NCBI GenBank assembly: GCA_030144725.1
Contig: JASKMD010000027.1
Location: forward strand, 2,700,204 to 2,764,203
Origin: Haematococcus lacustris
Taxonomy: Eukaryota > Chlorophyta > Chlorophyceae > Chlamydomonadales > Haematococcaceae
Length of the DNA stretch: 64,000 bases
Direction of reading: 5' to 3'
The translations under genes and the position numbers were made by a program. The notes under the pieces are model-generated. The model had not been told where the DNA came from. It did no database searches and saw only the letters and a program-made list of their open reading frames with translations. Positions within the stretch are counted from its first letter, which is position 1, and every line of letters starts with the position of its first letter. This document shows positions 20,833-33,700 of the stretch, piece after piece.

Positions 20833-23800
20833 ATGGGCATAAGCAGGGACAGAGCCAAGGCTGCTTGTCGAGCTATGAAGCGTGGTGACCTACTGTTTTT
20901 CTTGGTGAGCCTGGACGACGCAACGATTGCTGCATGGAACCTAGAAAACGAGGACCAGGACAAGACAATTGCTTCCTACATCGGTGCAGCAAAGCAACAA
21001 GGTGAGTCGTGTCTATGCATGCTCAGCACACAGCTCATGAATGTGCATGTGTGAAGGGTGCATCGCACATGAGTTATGCACGTTGCATGCCTGTTGGGTT
21101 GGTATCTTCTATTCCGCATACTGGCATTAACACTTGGATCACGTCAGCAAACATGTACAGCAACAGCTGTGATCATAGTGCGTGTCCGCCCAACGCATGG
21201 GTATGTGTGATGCTTGAGGGCGTGAACGCGGTGATGTGTGTGATGACAGCAGCGCAACAAAATGGTATCCATCCTTCAGTTACACATGTATGGTTTGCAA
21301 TGCTGATGTGGTAATGACCTCAAATGGGCATGCAATCCAGCGTACAACTGATGTAATTTTGCAAGTTGATTGCAGAGTGTTGCCTAAGACACGCAAAGCA
21401 TGTGTCGCGTCTTTGCATGTGCTTGCAGCGGTGGTGCAAGAGGTTCAAGCAGCGGCGGCACAGCTACAAGCTACACAGGCGGCGCATGCGGCAGGTGGGT
21501 GGGATGTGTGGATTAAATGCGTGTAGGGCCGCATGAGGGTATGTGACTTGTTAGGGAACTGCATGAAGTACTTCCATGCGGACACCATGAACGGTGTTTT
21601 CACAAAGCAGGTGCATGCATGACCTGTGAGACAGCTAAGATGCCTGGTTCAGCCAAGTTGACAAAATACAACATAGACCCGCCCTATCGGACGTGGCACA
21701 CTCGCACTCCTAGCCGCAGCGCATAGAGGTCTAGTGTGGGGAGGCACGTGCGATACTTGCCAGAGAATGCGTGTCCAAAAGTGATGATGGGGGTGTACGT
21801 GATGCCCTGTAGTTCAGGTGTGCATCAGTGCTGGGCGATTGGGTAATAATGTAATAAGTCGGTAATAACCCAGCGCAAAAAACAGCAATAAGTCGAAAAA
21901 CCGTCCTCAAAAATGAGTGAACTTAATTACATCGGCAATAGCTCCACCGCCTGATTGGTACTCCGCTTATTACTTATCCCCCAGCAATGTATCCCATCTT
22001 CCACAAACCCCAAAGCGGGCGGCTGCCGAACATCCATCGCAGAACAACCACATAGCGTCCCAACGCTCTGTAACAACAAGTGCCGATCACGAAGGCGTTG
22101 AGGTCAGTACCGCAGCATGTCCGTCAACGCAGCATGTCAACAACGCGATGCGATGGGTATATTTGGGTGCAGAGCGTAGCAAGCGATGATGATGCGGACT
22201 TGGAAAAGAATGGACCTGCCAAGGTTGGTATACAGCAAGATGCCCAGGTTGTGAAGAGCTCCCAATAGGATCTTGTCCATGCAGAGCAAGGTGAAGAAAG
22301 GCAGCAGTGATGGAGCTTGGGTCAGCAAGCAGAAGTATGGCATCACTGACAGCATGCGCAAGGACCTATCCTTGGCAGCCCCGACCGTGTCAGCTGCCGG
22401 TTCTGCCTCCACCCTCAGTCGATACAAGCCCGCAAGGCCACTGTCGATACGCATGCAGCCTCTTGGTACCCTCCCTCACAGCCCAGCGGCCCTCCCTCTC
22501 AGCCCAGCTGGCACAGCAAGGGTTGACAAGATTGCCATGAGACACGCCAAGCAACAGCTTTCAGCTGTTGAGGCTGTTGGCTGTCGTGCCATGACCCTTG
22601 AACACAGCTATGCGCAAGCTGTAGCCGACCCAGAGACGCTGCAACGTTTTGTGATGCTGGTGTATCTGCTCATGCATGGGCGGCCCTTGGTAGAGTACCA
22701 GCAAAGCCGGGAGCTGCTGCAAGCTTTGAATGTGACTGTAATCGGCTCGCACTGGTCAACACGCTCAGCTGTCGGCATGCTGGCAGGCATCAATCAAGCT
22801 TTGGAGGATGAGCTGGTGCACACCGTGAATTTTAAGATTTTTGCGATTGGTTTATATCTGTTGGTTTATATTTAATAAACTGAAAGCAATAAAAACTCTT
22901 TGTTTGATGTTTTTTATTACACTGAGTAATACGTCTTTGGCGAATCGCCCAGCACTGGTGAAAGAAAGAAAGAAAAGTACTCCGGTACAAACCGGCGTGC
23001 ATTAAGGGAGGAGCTTCCGCCTGTGGCGCGGCCTGCTCCCACCTCCAAACGTTGGACACAGGCTGGACATGTCCCCACCAAGCTGCCCTAGCTGTAGCCA
23101 CAGACCAGAGCTAGCACCCAAGGCAAACTAAGAGGCATGAGAGGAGCAAAGACTAGTGCACTCGGCTGTTGGACCTATCTCTTCTCCTCGTTGACGAGAG
23201 CAATTCCAACCTTGTCCGCCGGATGTCGCACTAAAAGCTGAAGTTCTCCAAAAGTCCAAACTTGAGCTGTCAGCAAACGTCCCGGGTTGAGGTAGCTCTG
23301 CTCCCTCCTTGATGACGCCAGCAACTCCACAACAGCTCGATGACCCGCAGCGGTCGTGTGCGGCACCCGGACCTCATTTGCATTCCGCTGGACAAAGCGG
23401 TGCCCGTATAAGCCTGGGAAGGCTCTCCCGTTGCATCCCAATTTATATACCGTTGGGTGCGGTGGTGAGGTAGCTTAGCCAATCCGTGCGACCGAAGTCA
23501 ACGCGGATTGTTACCAGGGCCACCGCGTGGAGGTGCCTCACCGCCAGCCCCCTGAGTTTGCACAACTCTTCATTGATAAGGTATTTGTCCATCATGGACT
23601 ACCCTCTGAAGTTGTGAGTGACCGGGGTTCCCTTTTCGTGAGCAAGTTCTGGCAAGCTGTATGCAAGCTAATGGGCATGAAGCACTCACTCACCTCCAGC
23701 TATCACCCCCAGTCAAATGGGCAGGTTGAGCGGTACAACAAAGTGTTGGAGGAAATGCTTAGGCATTATATCTCTCCCACTCAACGAGACTGGCCTAAAC

Positions 23801-25400
23801 ACCTCTCGTTTGCCGAGTTTGCAATTAATAACTCATGGCAAGAAAGTATTAAATCTACACCTTTCCTGGTTAACTATGGACAGTCCCCAGTGACACCGGT
23901 GACCCATGAGTTACCTCGGTTGCCACCTCCTATGGCTCAGTTCTTCTCTGAGGGCTGGGAAAAGGGTGTTCAAGAGGCCAGACGTTGTATGAAACTGGCA
24001 CAGAGCCGTCAGGCCAATGGTGCTAATCCACACAGGAAATCCTCGGACAGTGTGTTCCAAGTGGGTGACCGTGTGCTGCTCAGCACCATGAAGGACGTGA
24101 AGGAAGGTTGCAACACGCAATGCGACAGACGGCTGACAATAAGGTTCAATACATGCAATTGGGCACAACTATACCATGACTATTTCATTGGCTGACGGTG
24201 TGCTTGTTTCTGTTGATGCTTGTGTAGAAGTACCTCAGAAATGAGCAGTGCGGGGGTTTGATTTTAGTAAACGAGGAGGAGATTGAGCCATTGGTGGTTG
24301 ATCGTTTTGCACAACTAGAGCCTGGTGCCACTTACACAACCTCTCTACCTTATTATAAGGAAGCCTTGTCCAGCGTGCTAGGGGAGGCACGGCACCTGCA
24401 ACAATCACGGGAGGATGAGTTTGGCAAGGCCCTGACTCTTTACGCGCAGCGCGCCGAGCCGGATCAGGTGAGGGGCCAAGCTGTTACATATACCAAACGC
24501 AGCGTAGCACATTGAGCCCCAACCAGGGGAGGGCTCAAGCTGTTATACAATGTGTAGGTAATGGTTATGGGTATCAACATAGCAAGCAATAGGTGGCATG
24601 CAACATTGTGCAAGTAAACAGGGCTGTTCTACAACACCCATGTTGTACATGCTGCCTGAAATGTTACCTACATTGTTGCAGGGGTATGAGTTGCGGGAGG
24701 ATTTGCGCATGCAGCTGACCAGCGATAAAAAGATTGCTGAGCACGATGTGGTGGTCTTGGGCAAGGACAAGGCCTATGTTGGATCACACAAGACACATGC
24801 CAAGGGCGCGAAGTGAGTGTGGTTGTTGTTGTAATGAATAGGTGACAAGTGAGTTGTACGCTATGAATCATCATCAGATGTGCTATCTTGTGGTGGGGTG
24901 ATGTTTATCATGGAGATGGCATGAGTCATGTGTGATGCACAATGTGTCATGCCTACTTTACTGGTGTGCTAGATACTGCGTGTCATCAGAGTACTGGCAG
25001 GTTATTGTCAAATGTGCTTAACGAAAGCCTTCGTTTGCCATTGGCATACTGCCATTGGCAAATGGTGGTTGTTTCTCTGTGGCTCACGAACCATGATGAA
25101 CCAATCGTGTCTCATTATAATAGGACCTGACACCTCATTAGGTGACGCCCAATCAATCGTTTTTGTTCATGCAGGCCTGTCAAGGAGATTGCACAACGTT
25201 GTAAGGAGCTTGCGAAGCTACCCAACAAGCTCCCTGCAATCGTAATGCCGGCCTTCATGGTGGAGCGCCCCGAGCCGGAAGCGGAGCTCAAAATCCAAAA
25301 GGCATGCAAGGACTTGAATGTGGTGCGATTCCATCGCAGTGGCCATGCTATCATAGTGATGAACAGCATGGGCGCTGTTGGCAGGCTGCAGCGCTTCTGA
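20833..25400 (+). CDS. unidentified five-exon protein, 294 residues
   Basis: Product not recognised. Exons 20833-21001, 21376-21494, 24228-24467, 24682-24812, 25175-25400 (TGA). All introns are GT-AG and all junctions keep phase; total 885 nt. The N-terminus begins MGISRDRAKAACRAMKRGDL. Exon 2 is very basic (RWCKRFKQRRH...HRRRMRQ). Exons 3-5 are mixed charged (for example ILVNEEEIEPLVVDRFAQLE), and the protein ends SMGAVGRLQRF. No signal peptide or membrane segment is evident. Intron 2 (21495-24227) contains a hAT element and a Ty3 integrase fragment, so the locus has collected transposons without losing phase. The join of exons 1-2 to 3-5 across that intron is the least certain step; 24228-25400 alone is firmer. 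Confidence 0.65.
21826..22957 (+). mobile_element. hAT-type DNA transposon, internally degenerate
   Basis: Perfect 15-bp terminal inverted repeats: CAGTGCTGGGCGATT (21826-21840) and its complement (22943-22957). The CAG...GGGCG style is typical of hAT elements. Subterminal GTAAT/ATTAC motifs recur at both ends. It contains a partial transposase-like frame. The flanking 8-mers (GTGTGCAT and GTGAAAGA) do not match, so the target duplication is lost or the copy was rearranged. It lies in an intron of the gene at 20833-25400. Confidence 0.75.
22273..22875 (+). pseudogene. truncated hAT-like transposase fragment
   Basis: A 200-residue open frame. The segment LVYLLMHGRPLVEYQQSREL through HWSTRS...ELVHTV resembles, from memory of the family pattern, the region just before the catalytic domain in hAT transposases related to DUF4371/ZNF862. 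The frame then leaves that pattern (NFKIFAIGL) and stops, so the catalytic part is missing. The hAT-type inverted repeats around it support the call. A possible upstream zinc-finger-like piece (YTCMVCNADVVMTSNGH, near 21280) lies outside the repeats and is not included. Confidence 0.5.
23553..24091 (+). pseudogene. Ty3 integrase fragment, close relative of copy 2
   Basis: 539 bp closely matching 16537-17079 of copy 2, with scattered substitutions and an open frame. It covers the integrase core from [15 protein letters not shown] through the second Asp and the Glu ([17 protein letters not shown]) and ends abruptly at RVLLSTM. No LTR is attached. The ends are sharp against unrelated sequence, so it is a captured or deleted piece. 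It lies within intron 2 of the gene at 20833-25400. Confidence 0.9.
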
Positions 25401-26535
25401 GTCTTTTTATTGTTGTTGGCGTGAGATGTTTGGAATTAGTGCATTGAGTCGTCCATGCACGTGGTTGGTTCCAATGGCAAGGTTGGAGGATTGCAAAAGC
25501 AATATGACTAACATTGAAAACAAATAGTCAACTATGTTGTTGTGTGTAGAGCTTTGCTGCATTGTGAAGATACAACTGCAACACCTTCATGCACACATGC
25601 CAAAGGTCTAGGAGCAGCAAGCGTGGCGACACTGGTGGGCTCCTCCCCCTCACCACCCCCTTGACATCGCAGCCCTCTCCCTACCCTACCCAGCAGCCAA
25701 GAGCAAGCCCCTTGACCCTTCACCAACTGCCGGAAAAAACCAGCATGCTCAGCCATCACTCACACAAAATATCAGCGTCACCTGCGCAGGTACCATGGTA
25801 CCTGCTCTTGTACCATGTGGTACTTGCTCTGGTACCATATGGTACCTGCTCTTGTACCATGTGGCACATGCTTTGGTACCATGTGGCACCTGCTCTGTTC
25901 AGCACCTCGTTAAGTTAAGACCCCGTTCAAAATCCTCAGGGTCTTAAGACCCGGGTCTTAATAGGACCTGGCCGGGAACGCCCTAGAGACGGGGTCTCCT
26001 TGGGATGGTGAGAGTCTCACCGTCTCGCCGCTGTAATTTGTTCGCGGTCACATGGGGCAGCCCGCGAGCAAAGACTGAAATCGATTGCGCTGATGATCAG
26101 ACTAGGTTGCGGCTGCCGATATGATCAACGCTATCGAAAACGATGCAGTATTGAGAGAGCACTGAGAGACTTGCATGACCCATGTTGTGGCCCCATGAGT
26201 CCAGGAGGCGGCCTCCGACGGCGCATCATCAACCAGGTGCGCAGAGTCGCAACGCCGCCCCGCGCAGCCATCGCGCTAGAAAGCGAACGAAGGCGCGACA
26301 AGGATCGGGAGCTAATATTAGCTAACATGGCTGGCTGGCTATTATAGTATATTATACTATTGTTAGTTTTACCTAGGGGGGGAACCACCCTAATTACCCA
26401 TCACTGCATCGCACCCATTGTATAGGACAGGACGTGCTTTGCTCGAAGGAAGTGGCTGGCTTAATGAAAACGAAGACCCGTGGTGGTGGGACAACGACTT
26501 GTACGCCCAATTCGACACAGCTCAGCTGGGGACAG
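25401..26535. other. no gene recognised; palindromic repeats
   Basis: Holds the GGTACC repeat cluster (25788-25905, listed separately) and the 14-bp palindrome GGGTCTTAAGACCC (about 25941-25954). No exon supported. Confidence 0.55.
25788..25905. repeat. tandem palindromic GGTACC repeats
   Basis: About five degenerate units of 21-23 bp, alternating GGTACCATGGTACC-like palindromes with TGCTCTT spacers. Each unit can fold on itself. Confidence 0.8.
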
Positions 26536-26543
26536 CTGGGGAG

Positions 26544-27455
26544 TAGAGCATGACCCGGTTTGTTAAACAATGTTTAACAAAGTTTAACAAAGGGAGAATG
26601 TTTAACAAATGTTTAACACGACCGCCAGGTGGCGCTCCGCAGTCGCGATGGGAGGCGAAGCAACCGCGACCCCAATGTGCGAACCAATGCACACACGCAG
26701 CCTTCCCGCGAACCAAAGCTACACGCAGAGCTACAGTGCTCGGATGATGTTTCACTATGATATAACTGTGCTGTAGCAGGCCATGGCTGGTCGGCTGTAG
26801 CTTTTGGGGTTGGCTGTAGCTCTGGGGGCGATCTTTTTAAATGGTGACGAACAAGGAGGCTATTGTCCCGTTAGCTGGGGTGGTGGCAGGCATGATGGCG
26901 TCAAGCATCGCAAGCGCAAATGCACAAAGTGCGCCGTGCAAGTCAGGCGTGCAAGTCAGTGCAGTCGTGCAAGTCAGGCTGCGGGGCTTATCAGGCTAAC
27001 TAGCCAAGCACTCTCCGCACTAGCGGGACTAGCTAAGTATACTCCGGGGGGCTACATCTCTCTATGGCGCCACGGGAGGCACATTACAACTTCAGCATTA
27101 AACAAGGTCAACAAGCTAGTCAAGCTTGTGTGCTTGTTATGCTAGGCGCAACCAGCCGTGTCGAAAATCGTTGCAACAAAAGGACCACAATGACTGCGCG
27201 GCTTACTCAGCGGCTTGCTTAGCCGCTCGGAGGCGAAGCCACTCAATGAAACTTATTGCCTGGCTCCTTAGATGTCGGGAGCGTACTGTGTTGCATATTC
27301 GTGCATACTATGTGCCAGAAGACCTCAATCAAACCCCCATCGCACTCCGGGTCGTCAGGGTGTTAGGCTCAAGGCGTTAACGTTACGTTAAACATTTGTT
27401 AAACCACGTTAACAGGCCCAAACATCAGGATGTTAACGTTAACAGTCGTGCCCTA
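26544..27455. mobile_element. non-autonomous hAT element with perfect 8-bp target duplication
   Basis: 912 bp. Ends TAGAGCATGAC (26544-26554) and GTCGTGCCCTA (27445-27455) are inverted repeats matching at 9 of 11 bases. The flanks carry the identical 8-mer CTGGGGAG (26536-26543 and 27456-27463). Inside the ends, TTTAAC motifs recur, including a perfect 18-bp inverted match (26600-26617 with 27387-27404), as expected for transposase-binding sites. No transposase frame is present, so it would need one supplied in trans. Confidence 0.9.
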
Positions 27456-27740
27456 CTGGGGAGCACTAGGGGTAGGTCGGACCTCCTGCCGGTGGCATGG
27501 CTACGACATGAGGCAAAATAACGTTTGCTTTCTATGCTGTCGTCAATTTCAGCGTGCACATACGGTGCAAAGGTTACAAATGATTACATCCGATGATGCA
27601 TGAGCCGGCACGTCCGCGCCCTTATCTTTGACCGATGTATCCATTTCACCCCGTCGCAGTGCGACTACTACTCGATTAGACAGGACACCACCGACACAAT
27701 TCTTGTCATAATTGAACAAAGATAGTAACCCAACAGAGCA

Positions 27741-30700
27741 ATGCAGCTGGAAAGCCGCGCTAACAGCACCTCCGCAATCCCACCCTTGACCCCCATTGCA
27801 CCGAGTCACCATGGCACAGACAGCCTGGATTGCCGAGACCAGCAGCGTCCCTCTGCCACTGGCGATAGCGGATCAGGCTGGCGACTCCCGTCTGGCTCCC
27901 AGATTCTGGCTGGCTTCTCACGGGTTATGTCACGAAGTGAGGAGCTGAGCAACTGGTTCGGCATCCCTGGCACGGAGGTGGGGCCGTTCAACCGTACGAC
28001 ATGTTGCTAGCCTTGGCTCGCGACCTGTAAACCTGTGGGCCGTCCAAGGCGTGGCGGCCGCTGACCCTTGCAGAATCTGTTGGAGGAGTACTGGTGTGCA
28101 CTGCGGAAGAATGTGCTGCTTCAGGCAAGCAGTGCCTGTGCATTCCTCACCAGTGCATCTCTGCAGCGATAGCACCTGGGACAGCACCCGTCCAGTGATT
28201 GTCAAAATCATCAATGCACCTCTATGCAGCGACAGGACCTGTGACAGAACCTGTGCTGCGTGAGCCAGCCTGCCTGCACCTCATGATACGATCAAGTTTA
28301 CAGGGCTAGCAGCTCGTCACGTTTCACACCAGCCTGCATGGCATCAGATTTACCATCTCTGTCCATCATGTGTTGTCCATCATGCAGGGGCGTATGTATG
28401 TATTTGATCACTACTTATGCTTCCACAGCAATGTGTTTGGCTTTTCCAAGAAGAAGGTCATAAACTTTGAGGTGAGGCACTGCCCACTGGCTAGGCACAC
28501 AACGACCATGCAGTGAGCTGCAGGACCCTACCTCAGTCTACGGTGGCTTGTATTCCTTAGTGACTTAGACTGACAGGTTGACTAAGGTAGGGTCCTTTCA
28601 TGCCATTGCCAACTTAAGCTTGGTCTGCCTGCAGCTTGTGGCTATGGAAAGGGGCCAGTTGTCTTCAAGCTCTTCCTGTAAGCTGTGTGATGCCCGGCCG
28701 TATGACCTTCCTTACTCACCGCCTCAGCCCCTAGATGTGTGAGTGCAGGATGTGGTGGGTGTGCGGAAGAAGAGCCACTTTCGCTTCCCCAACTCCATTG
28801 AGGTGCGCACCTTGCTCGCAGCTTCCGCTGGCACCATAACCACAGTTGCTGCTGCTTCTGCTTCCGCTGTGGGAACCAAGTCCAGGCGGCGAGCTCTTCC
28901 CAGCGCAGCCCAGGCCAGTCAGCGTGCACAGTCATGGAGCAGCCAGCAGCACCAGCCAGCAGCCAGCTTGCAGCTCACTCCCCACCTGCCATGCGCCCAT
29001 GCACCCTGGAGATGAAGCCTTGCACGTGCTTTGCAAGCTGATGTGGCATGGCTGTCAGCCATTCATGTGGCGTGCCTACAAGCCTCTATCACAGGGGCCT
29101 GTGGGCACCTAGCCATTGGACCAGGTGTTGAGCTGCTGCAGCCTCCCTGCACCTGTTACTCACTGGCAGCTGCTGAGCCCACCCCTGCTGCCTGCCTCAC
29201 CACCCCTGCTGCCTGCCTCACCACCCCTGCTGCCTGCCTCACCACCCCTGCTGCTTCCCACACGGCTGTGGCTGTGGCCCGGGTGCACAGGTGGAGGTGC
29301 AGAGGTCAGATGGCCGCACTGCGCGCGAGTTCTTCACCAGCTTCCTGTCCAGGGAGGACGCGTTCCGCATCATCATGCAGTGCTGGAGCCACGCAAAGTG
29401 AGGCAGGGCCCCATGGGCTGCACAGTCTCAGTCTTGCTGCCTGAGATGCTGCTTGAGCTGCCGCATAAGCTGCTGCCTGAGATACTGCATGAGCTGCTGC
29501 CTGAGATTCTGCCAAAGTAGGGTTAGGTTTAGGCAGGGGTTGGTGCCTGAGTTGCTGTTTGAGGTGCTACCTGAGCAGGGTTAGGGTTAAGCTGGGCTAA
29601 CGGGGCAAAGGACAGGCTCAGTGGTGGAACTTGAGGCTATCAACGAGTCATCATGAGGAGTGGTGAGGGGCACATGGCTGGGTGGCCTGGCGGCCTGGGC
29701 TGGCTGGTCTATGCAAGAGGTCTAGTCACGTGCGCGGCCGCTGGTCCATGCAAGAGGTCGAGGTTGCAAGGCAGCCCCAGCGCAAGGCAGCCCCAGTGGC
29801 AGAGCTGTGGGCAGGGGTCAGCGGGGAAGGCAGCGGGGAGGAGGGGTAGGGAGCGCCATGCAGCTGCAGCGGGTGAGAAGGGCTTCTCCCTCACCACAGA
29901 TTAGGTCTGTAGGGGTCACTCAGCTGTTTGGTTCATGGTTCAGTTCATGGTTCTGCTCGTGTGGGTGGGTGCTTGTACATGCCGTGGTGAGAGGCAGGGC
30001 GGAGCACTGGGCAAGGCAGAAGAGGAGGAGGGGTGGGGAGAGTGCTCTTATGGGTGCTGGATGTGTGGCCGCTTAGCACGTTCAGTTCAGACACATGGCT
30101 GTTCAGGCCTGCTGCGTCCTGCTGGTTCGGTAGCAGCTGTGGCAGAGGTCTAGTCACGTGCACGCCGCATTTCAGCACGGCTGTGTGTGCCCCAACTCGG
30201 CTTCCTAAGGCCATGCGCCTAGTTGCCTGCCAAGGGTCTAAGGTTGGGGGCCTGGGTCCGGGCGGGTAGGTGACTCACCTAGTTCCTCTCCTAGTTTACT
30301 CACCTGGGTGACTCAGACCTGGTGTGTGGGCCCTCTGCTCCCTGCTCCATGAGGCCTGGCGCATAGCTGCCTGCCATTGGGTCCGAGTGGGTGGGTGGAG
30401 GCTTGGCCCTCCCTTACCATGCTCACCATGATCACCCAGCTGCCGCTGCCGCTGCTTGACTGCAGACCCGCTGCTTGACTGCAGACCCACTGCTTGACTG
30501 CAGACCCGCTGCTTGACTGCAGACCTGCTGCTTGACTGCAGACCCGCTGCTTGACTGCATCCTGCCTTGCTTGGTAGCAGCTGTGGCTGAGGCTGCGTGT
30601 GCACTCTGCTCGCTGCTTGCCTGCAGACCAGCTGCAGCTCGGCTGAGGCAGAGCAAGAAGCATGGGATGGCTGGACCTCATCCAGGCCACAAGCCAGGTG

Positions 30701-33700
30701 TGTGGCTGCCACCCTGGATGCTGTGCTTGTCTCCACCTGGCTCCATCGCCATCATCGTCCATGACCGCATGCACTTGTCCAGCCTCTTAAGTCTGTTTGC
30801 CATGTGATGCCTGTGCTGGTGTCCCATGTGCTGGCATGTGGTGGTGTGAGGTTTGCTCCCACCGTGCCACCAGCTCCTCAGCCTGCAGCCAAGCATTAGT
30901 TCGTTCGTTCGTTCGTTTGTTCATCACTTCATTTTAATAAATAATCCTGCATATTACATACATTATAATGTGTATATATGTACATGATTTGTTATGTATG
31001 CATTGCAGCTGCATGTGACATCCCTTGGCTGCGCAAACGACCATGTGGGGAACCCCACCCTCACCCCGACATGGCAGAGGGGTCCCCACAAACACACCCG
31101 CTTTTATTCAACCAGGGCCACTATGTCTGGCTGCAACAGCTCATGGCAAGCATGCAATCATGCAGTCATGTTTAAGGAATGCATGGAGCCAGGGGCATGC
31201 AAGTGACATCATCAGCACCACCACCTAACCCACCACCTGCCCCGTGCCACTGCCAGGCACCAAGATGCACACCAGCAGGCCAGGGGTGACAGCCCAGGGT
31301 CATGCGAGTGACATCATCAGCACCGCTGGGGCCCCCCTGCCGCGACTGCAGGTGACGCCCCGGGCAGCGACACCCTGCCCTATGCTGACCCCGCCCTCAT
31401 AGACGGGCAGTCCAGCTTGTCTGGCAAACCCCCCTTGCCCAGCCGCTCATCTGGCAACAGCAACATGTTTGGCACGCTGCTGTCTGGCATGGTTGGACCC
31501 AGCAACAAGGGCAACGGAGGCAGGGCCAGCACCGCGCCCATTGAGGAGGAGGAGTCCATGGCATCCTTTGATGAGGCTCTGAGCGTAGGGGCTGGTGCAG
31601 GCAAGGAGGGCAAGCCTGCTGAGTCTGGTGAGATGGGACACAGCCAGCTGCTCTCTTCCTCCACCACTCCCTCTCCTCACCTTCCCCACCTACCCTCCTG
31701 CTCAGTCTGGTGAGCCAGGACCCAGACCCAGACAGCCAGCTGCTCTCCTCCTCCTCCTCCACCACTTTTGCTACTTTCCTCCTGGCCCCTCCCTAACCTG
31801 CCCTCCTACCCTCCTCCCTCATTACCCACCCCCCGTGACCGTATACCCAATCAGCCCTCCTACCCTACACTCTAGACCTCCCCTGCTGCTGGTGCTTAAG
31901 CCAGCGCTGTAACATGCCGCCTTGCCAAGCACCTGGCCCTTGCAGCCCTGCTTAGCCCCCCTGCCCTAGAACCCTGCTGTAGCCCAGGTCAGCTGGGCAG
32001 CCCTGCTCCCACTCACCGCTGTACTCACTCCAACAGCTGCCTCGTCAAGCTACTCCTGTCAAGCCAGGCAATGCACAAACCGCTGCCACTGCCCATGTAG
32101 TGTCTAAGCACATACCGCTGCCACTGCCCCCCTGAGATTAGCAGCTGTGTCAGCGAGGCAGCGCTGCACTGCCCTGCAGGCATGTTTCTCAGCTCCCTCA
32201 ACAGCCTCACCAAAGGCATCAGCAAGCATGCACGCGCGCGCTCCAGCCCCCTCATTGGCCCGGGTAAGCAGGCTGGGCCAATGCACTGGGGCAGGCAGGC
32301 AGGCAGGTAGGCAGCCAACGCCAAGGAACTTGGGCGGGCAGACAGGATGGCAGGCAGACAGGCTGGCACATATGTAGGCAGGCAGGCAGCCAGGCCAGCA
32401 TGCTGAAAATGATTAAGTGCCCAGGTTGGTATTACAAGCTCATGAGGCCATGGCGTCTGAAGGCAGGCAGCATGCGCCATGCTCAGAGATCCGTCGTTGT
32501 ATTGGAAGGCCCATGCTGCCTGCTGCCCAGGCTCCATGCTGCCGCATCCGCTCACCAAGGGGCAGCCCTCTCCTCCCCTTCCTCCCTCTCTTCCTCCTGC
32601 TCCGCCTCCTCGCTCCCTCCTCTTCCGCTCCCGCCTTCTCCTGCTCCGCCTCCTCCTCCGCCTCCTCCTCAGTGGCTTGTGTCAGCACCCTGGCAACTAG
32701 GTGCCCATGTCCCTGCGCACCAGCCTCACCTTTGCCTGGGATGGGGTGGGGTGGGCTGCAGTGCAGCACATATCATAGCTGTGGCCCTGTTAAACCGCCC
32801 TCGCAGGCCCCGCCTCCACCCCCACCTCAGCCTCTGCCACCGCCGCCATGCCCTCCCCCAGCTTCTTCAACACCATGGCTGCTGGGCTGGGCATGGGCCG
32901 GCCAGCCGCTGCCACCACCCCCACCAGCAGCTTCGCTCCTCCCGACGCCTCCTCCTCCCCTCTCACCGCCGCTGGCTCTGGGGGTGGGCGCCGCACTGGG
33001 AGCGGGGGGCAGGGGGGAGGAGGGGAGGGGGGCCAGCCAATCAGCCCCACCCGCAGGCCGACCCGCATCCCCCCGCCCGCCCCCTCCTCCTCCCAGTCCC
33101 GCCCCCGCATCCCCTCCTACCCCTGGCAAGGCCTACCAGGTGCCGGGGTGCCGGTCCCTGCCCCTCCCTGCCTGTCCCCCCGCACCCAGTCCCAGTCTCA
33201 GGGGGGCATCTGCTCTAATGGGCCAGGGCTGCCGCTGGACGCGCCGGCTGCTGGGGTGGGGGGGCTGCTCCAGGTCTCTGGGCCTAACGGGACAGTAAGC
33301 AAAGAGTTGGCCAGAGCCCAGCCAGAGTCCTGTGCTCAGGGCAGGGCCGGTCCAGCCATGCCCACACTGCAGGAGATGGGCAGCGGGGAGGGGTGTGTGG
33401 CAAGAGGGGTGGGTTCTGGCTCGGCCAGCGCTGGTGGAGCAGCAGTGCGCCAGTCTTCCTCTGCCTCGGCCCTGGTGGCTGACCTGCGGCGCAGTGTCAG
33501 CGCGGCAGCGGAAGCCCAAGCGGGGGGTGGGGGGGCGGTGGGGCGGGCGGTGTCAGGCGCGGTGGTGGTGGAGGCAGGCAATGCAGCGGAGCTCAGCAGG
33601 AGGGGAGGGGGGCAGGGGCAGGGGCGGGGCGCAGGCAAGGGGCAGGGTGGCGGTCAGTTCAGGGCAGAGTCCCTGGAGCCTGCGTGCAACAGCCCGCCAG

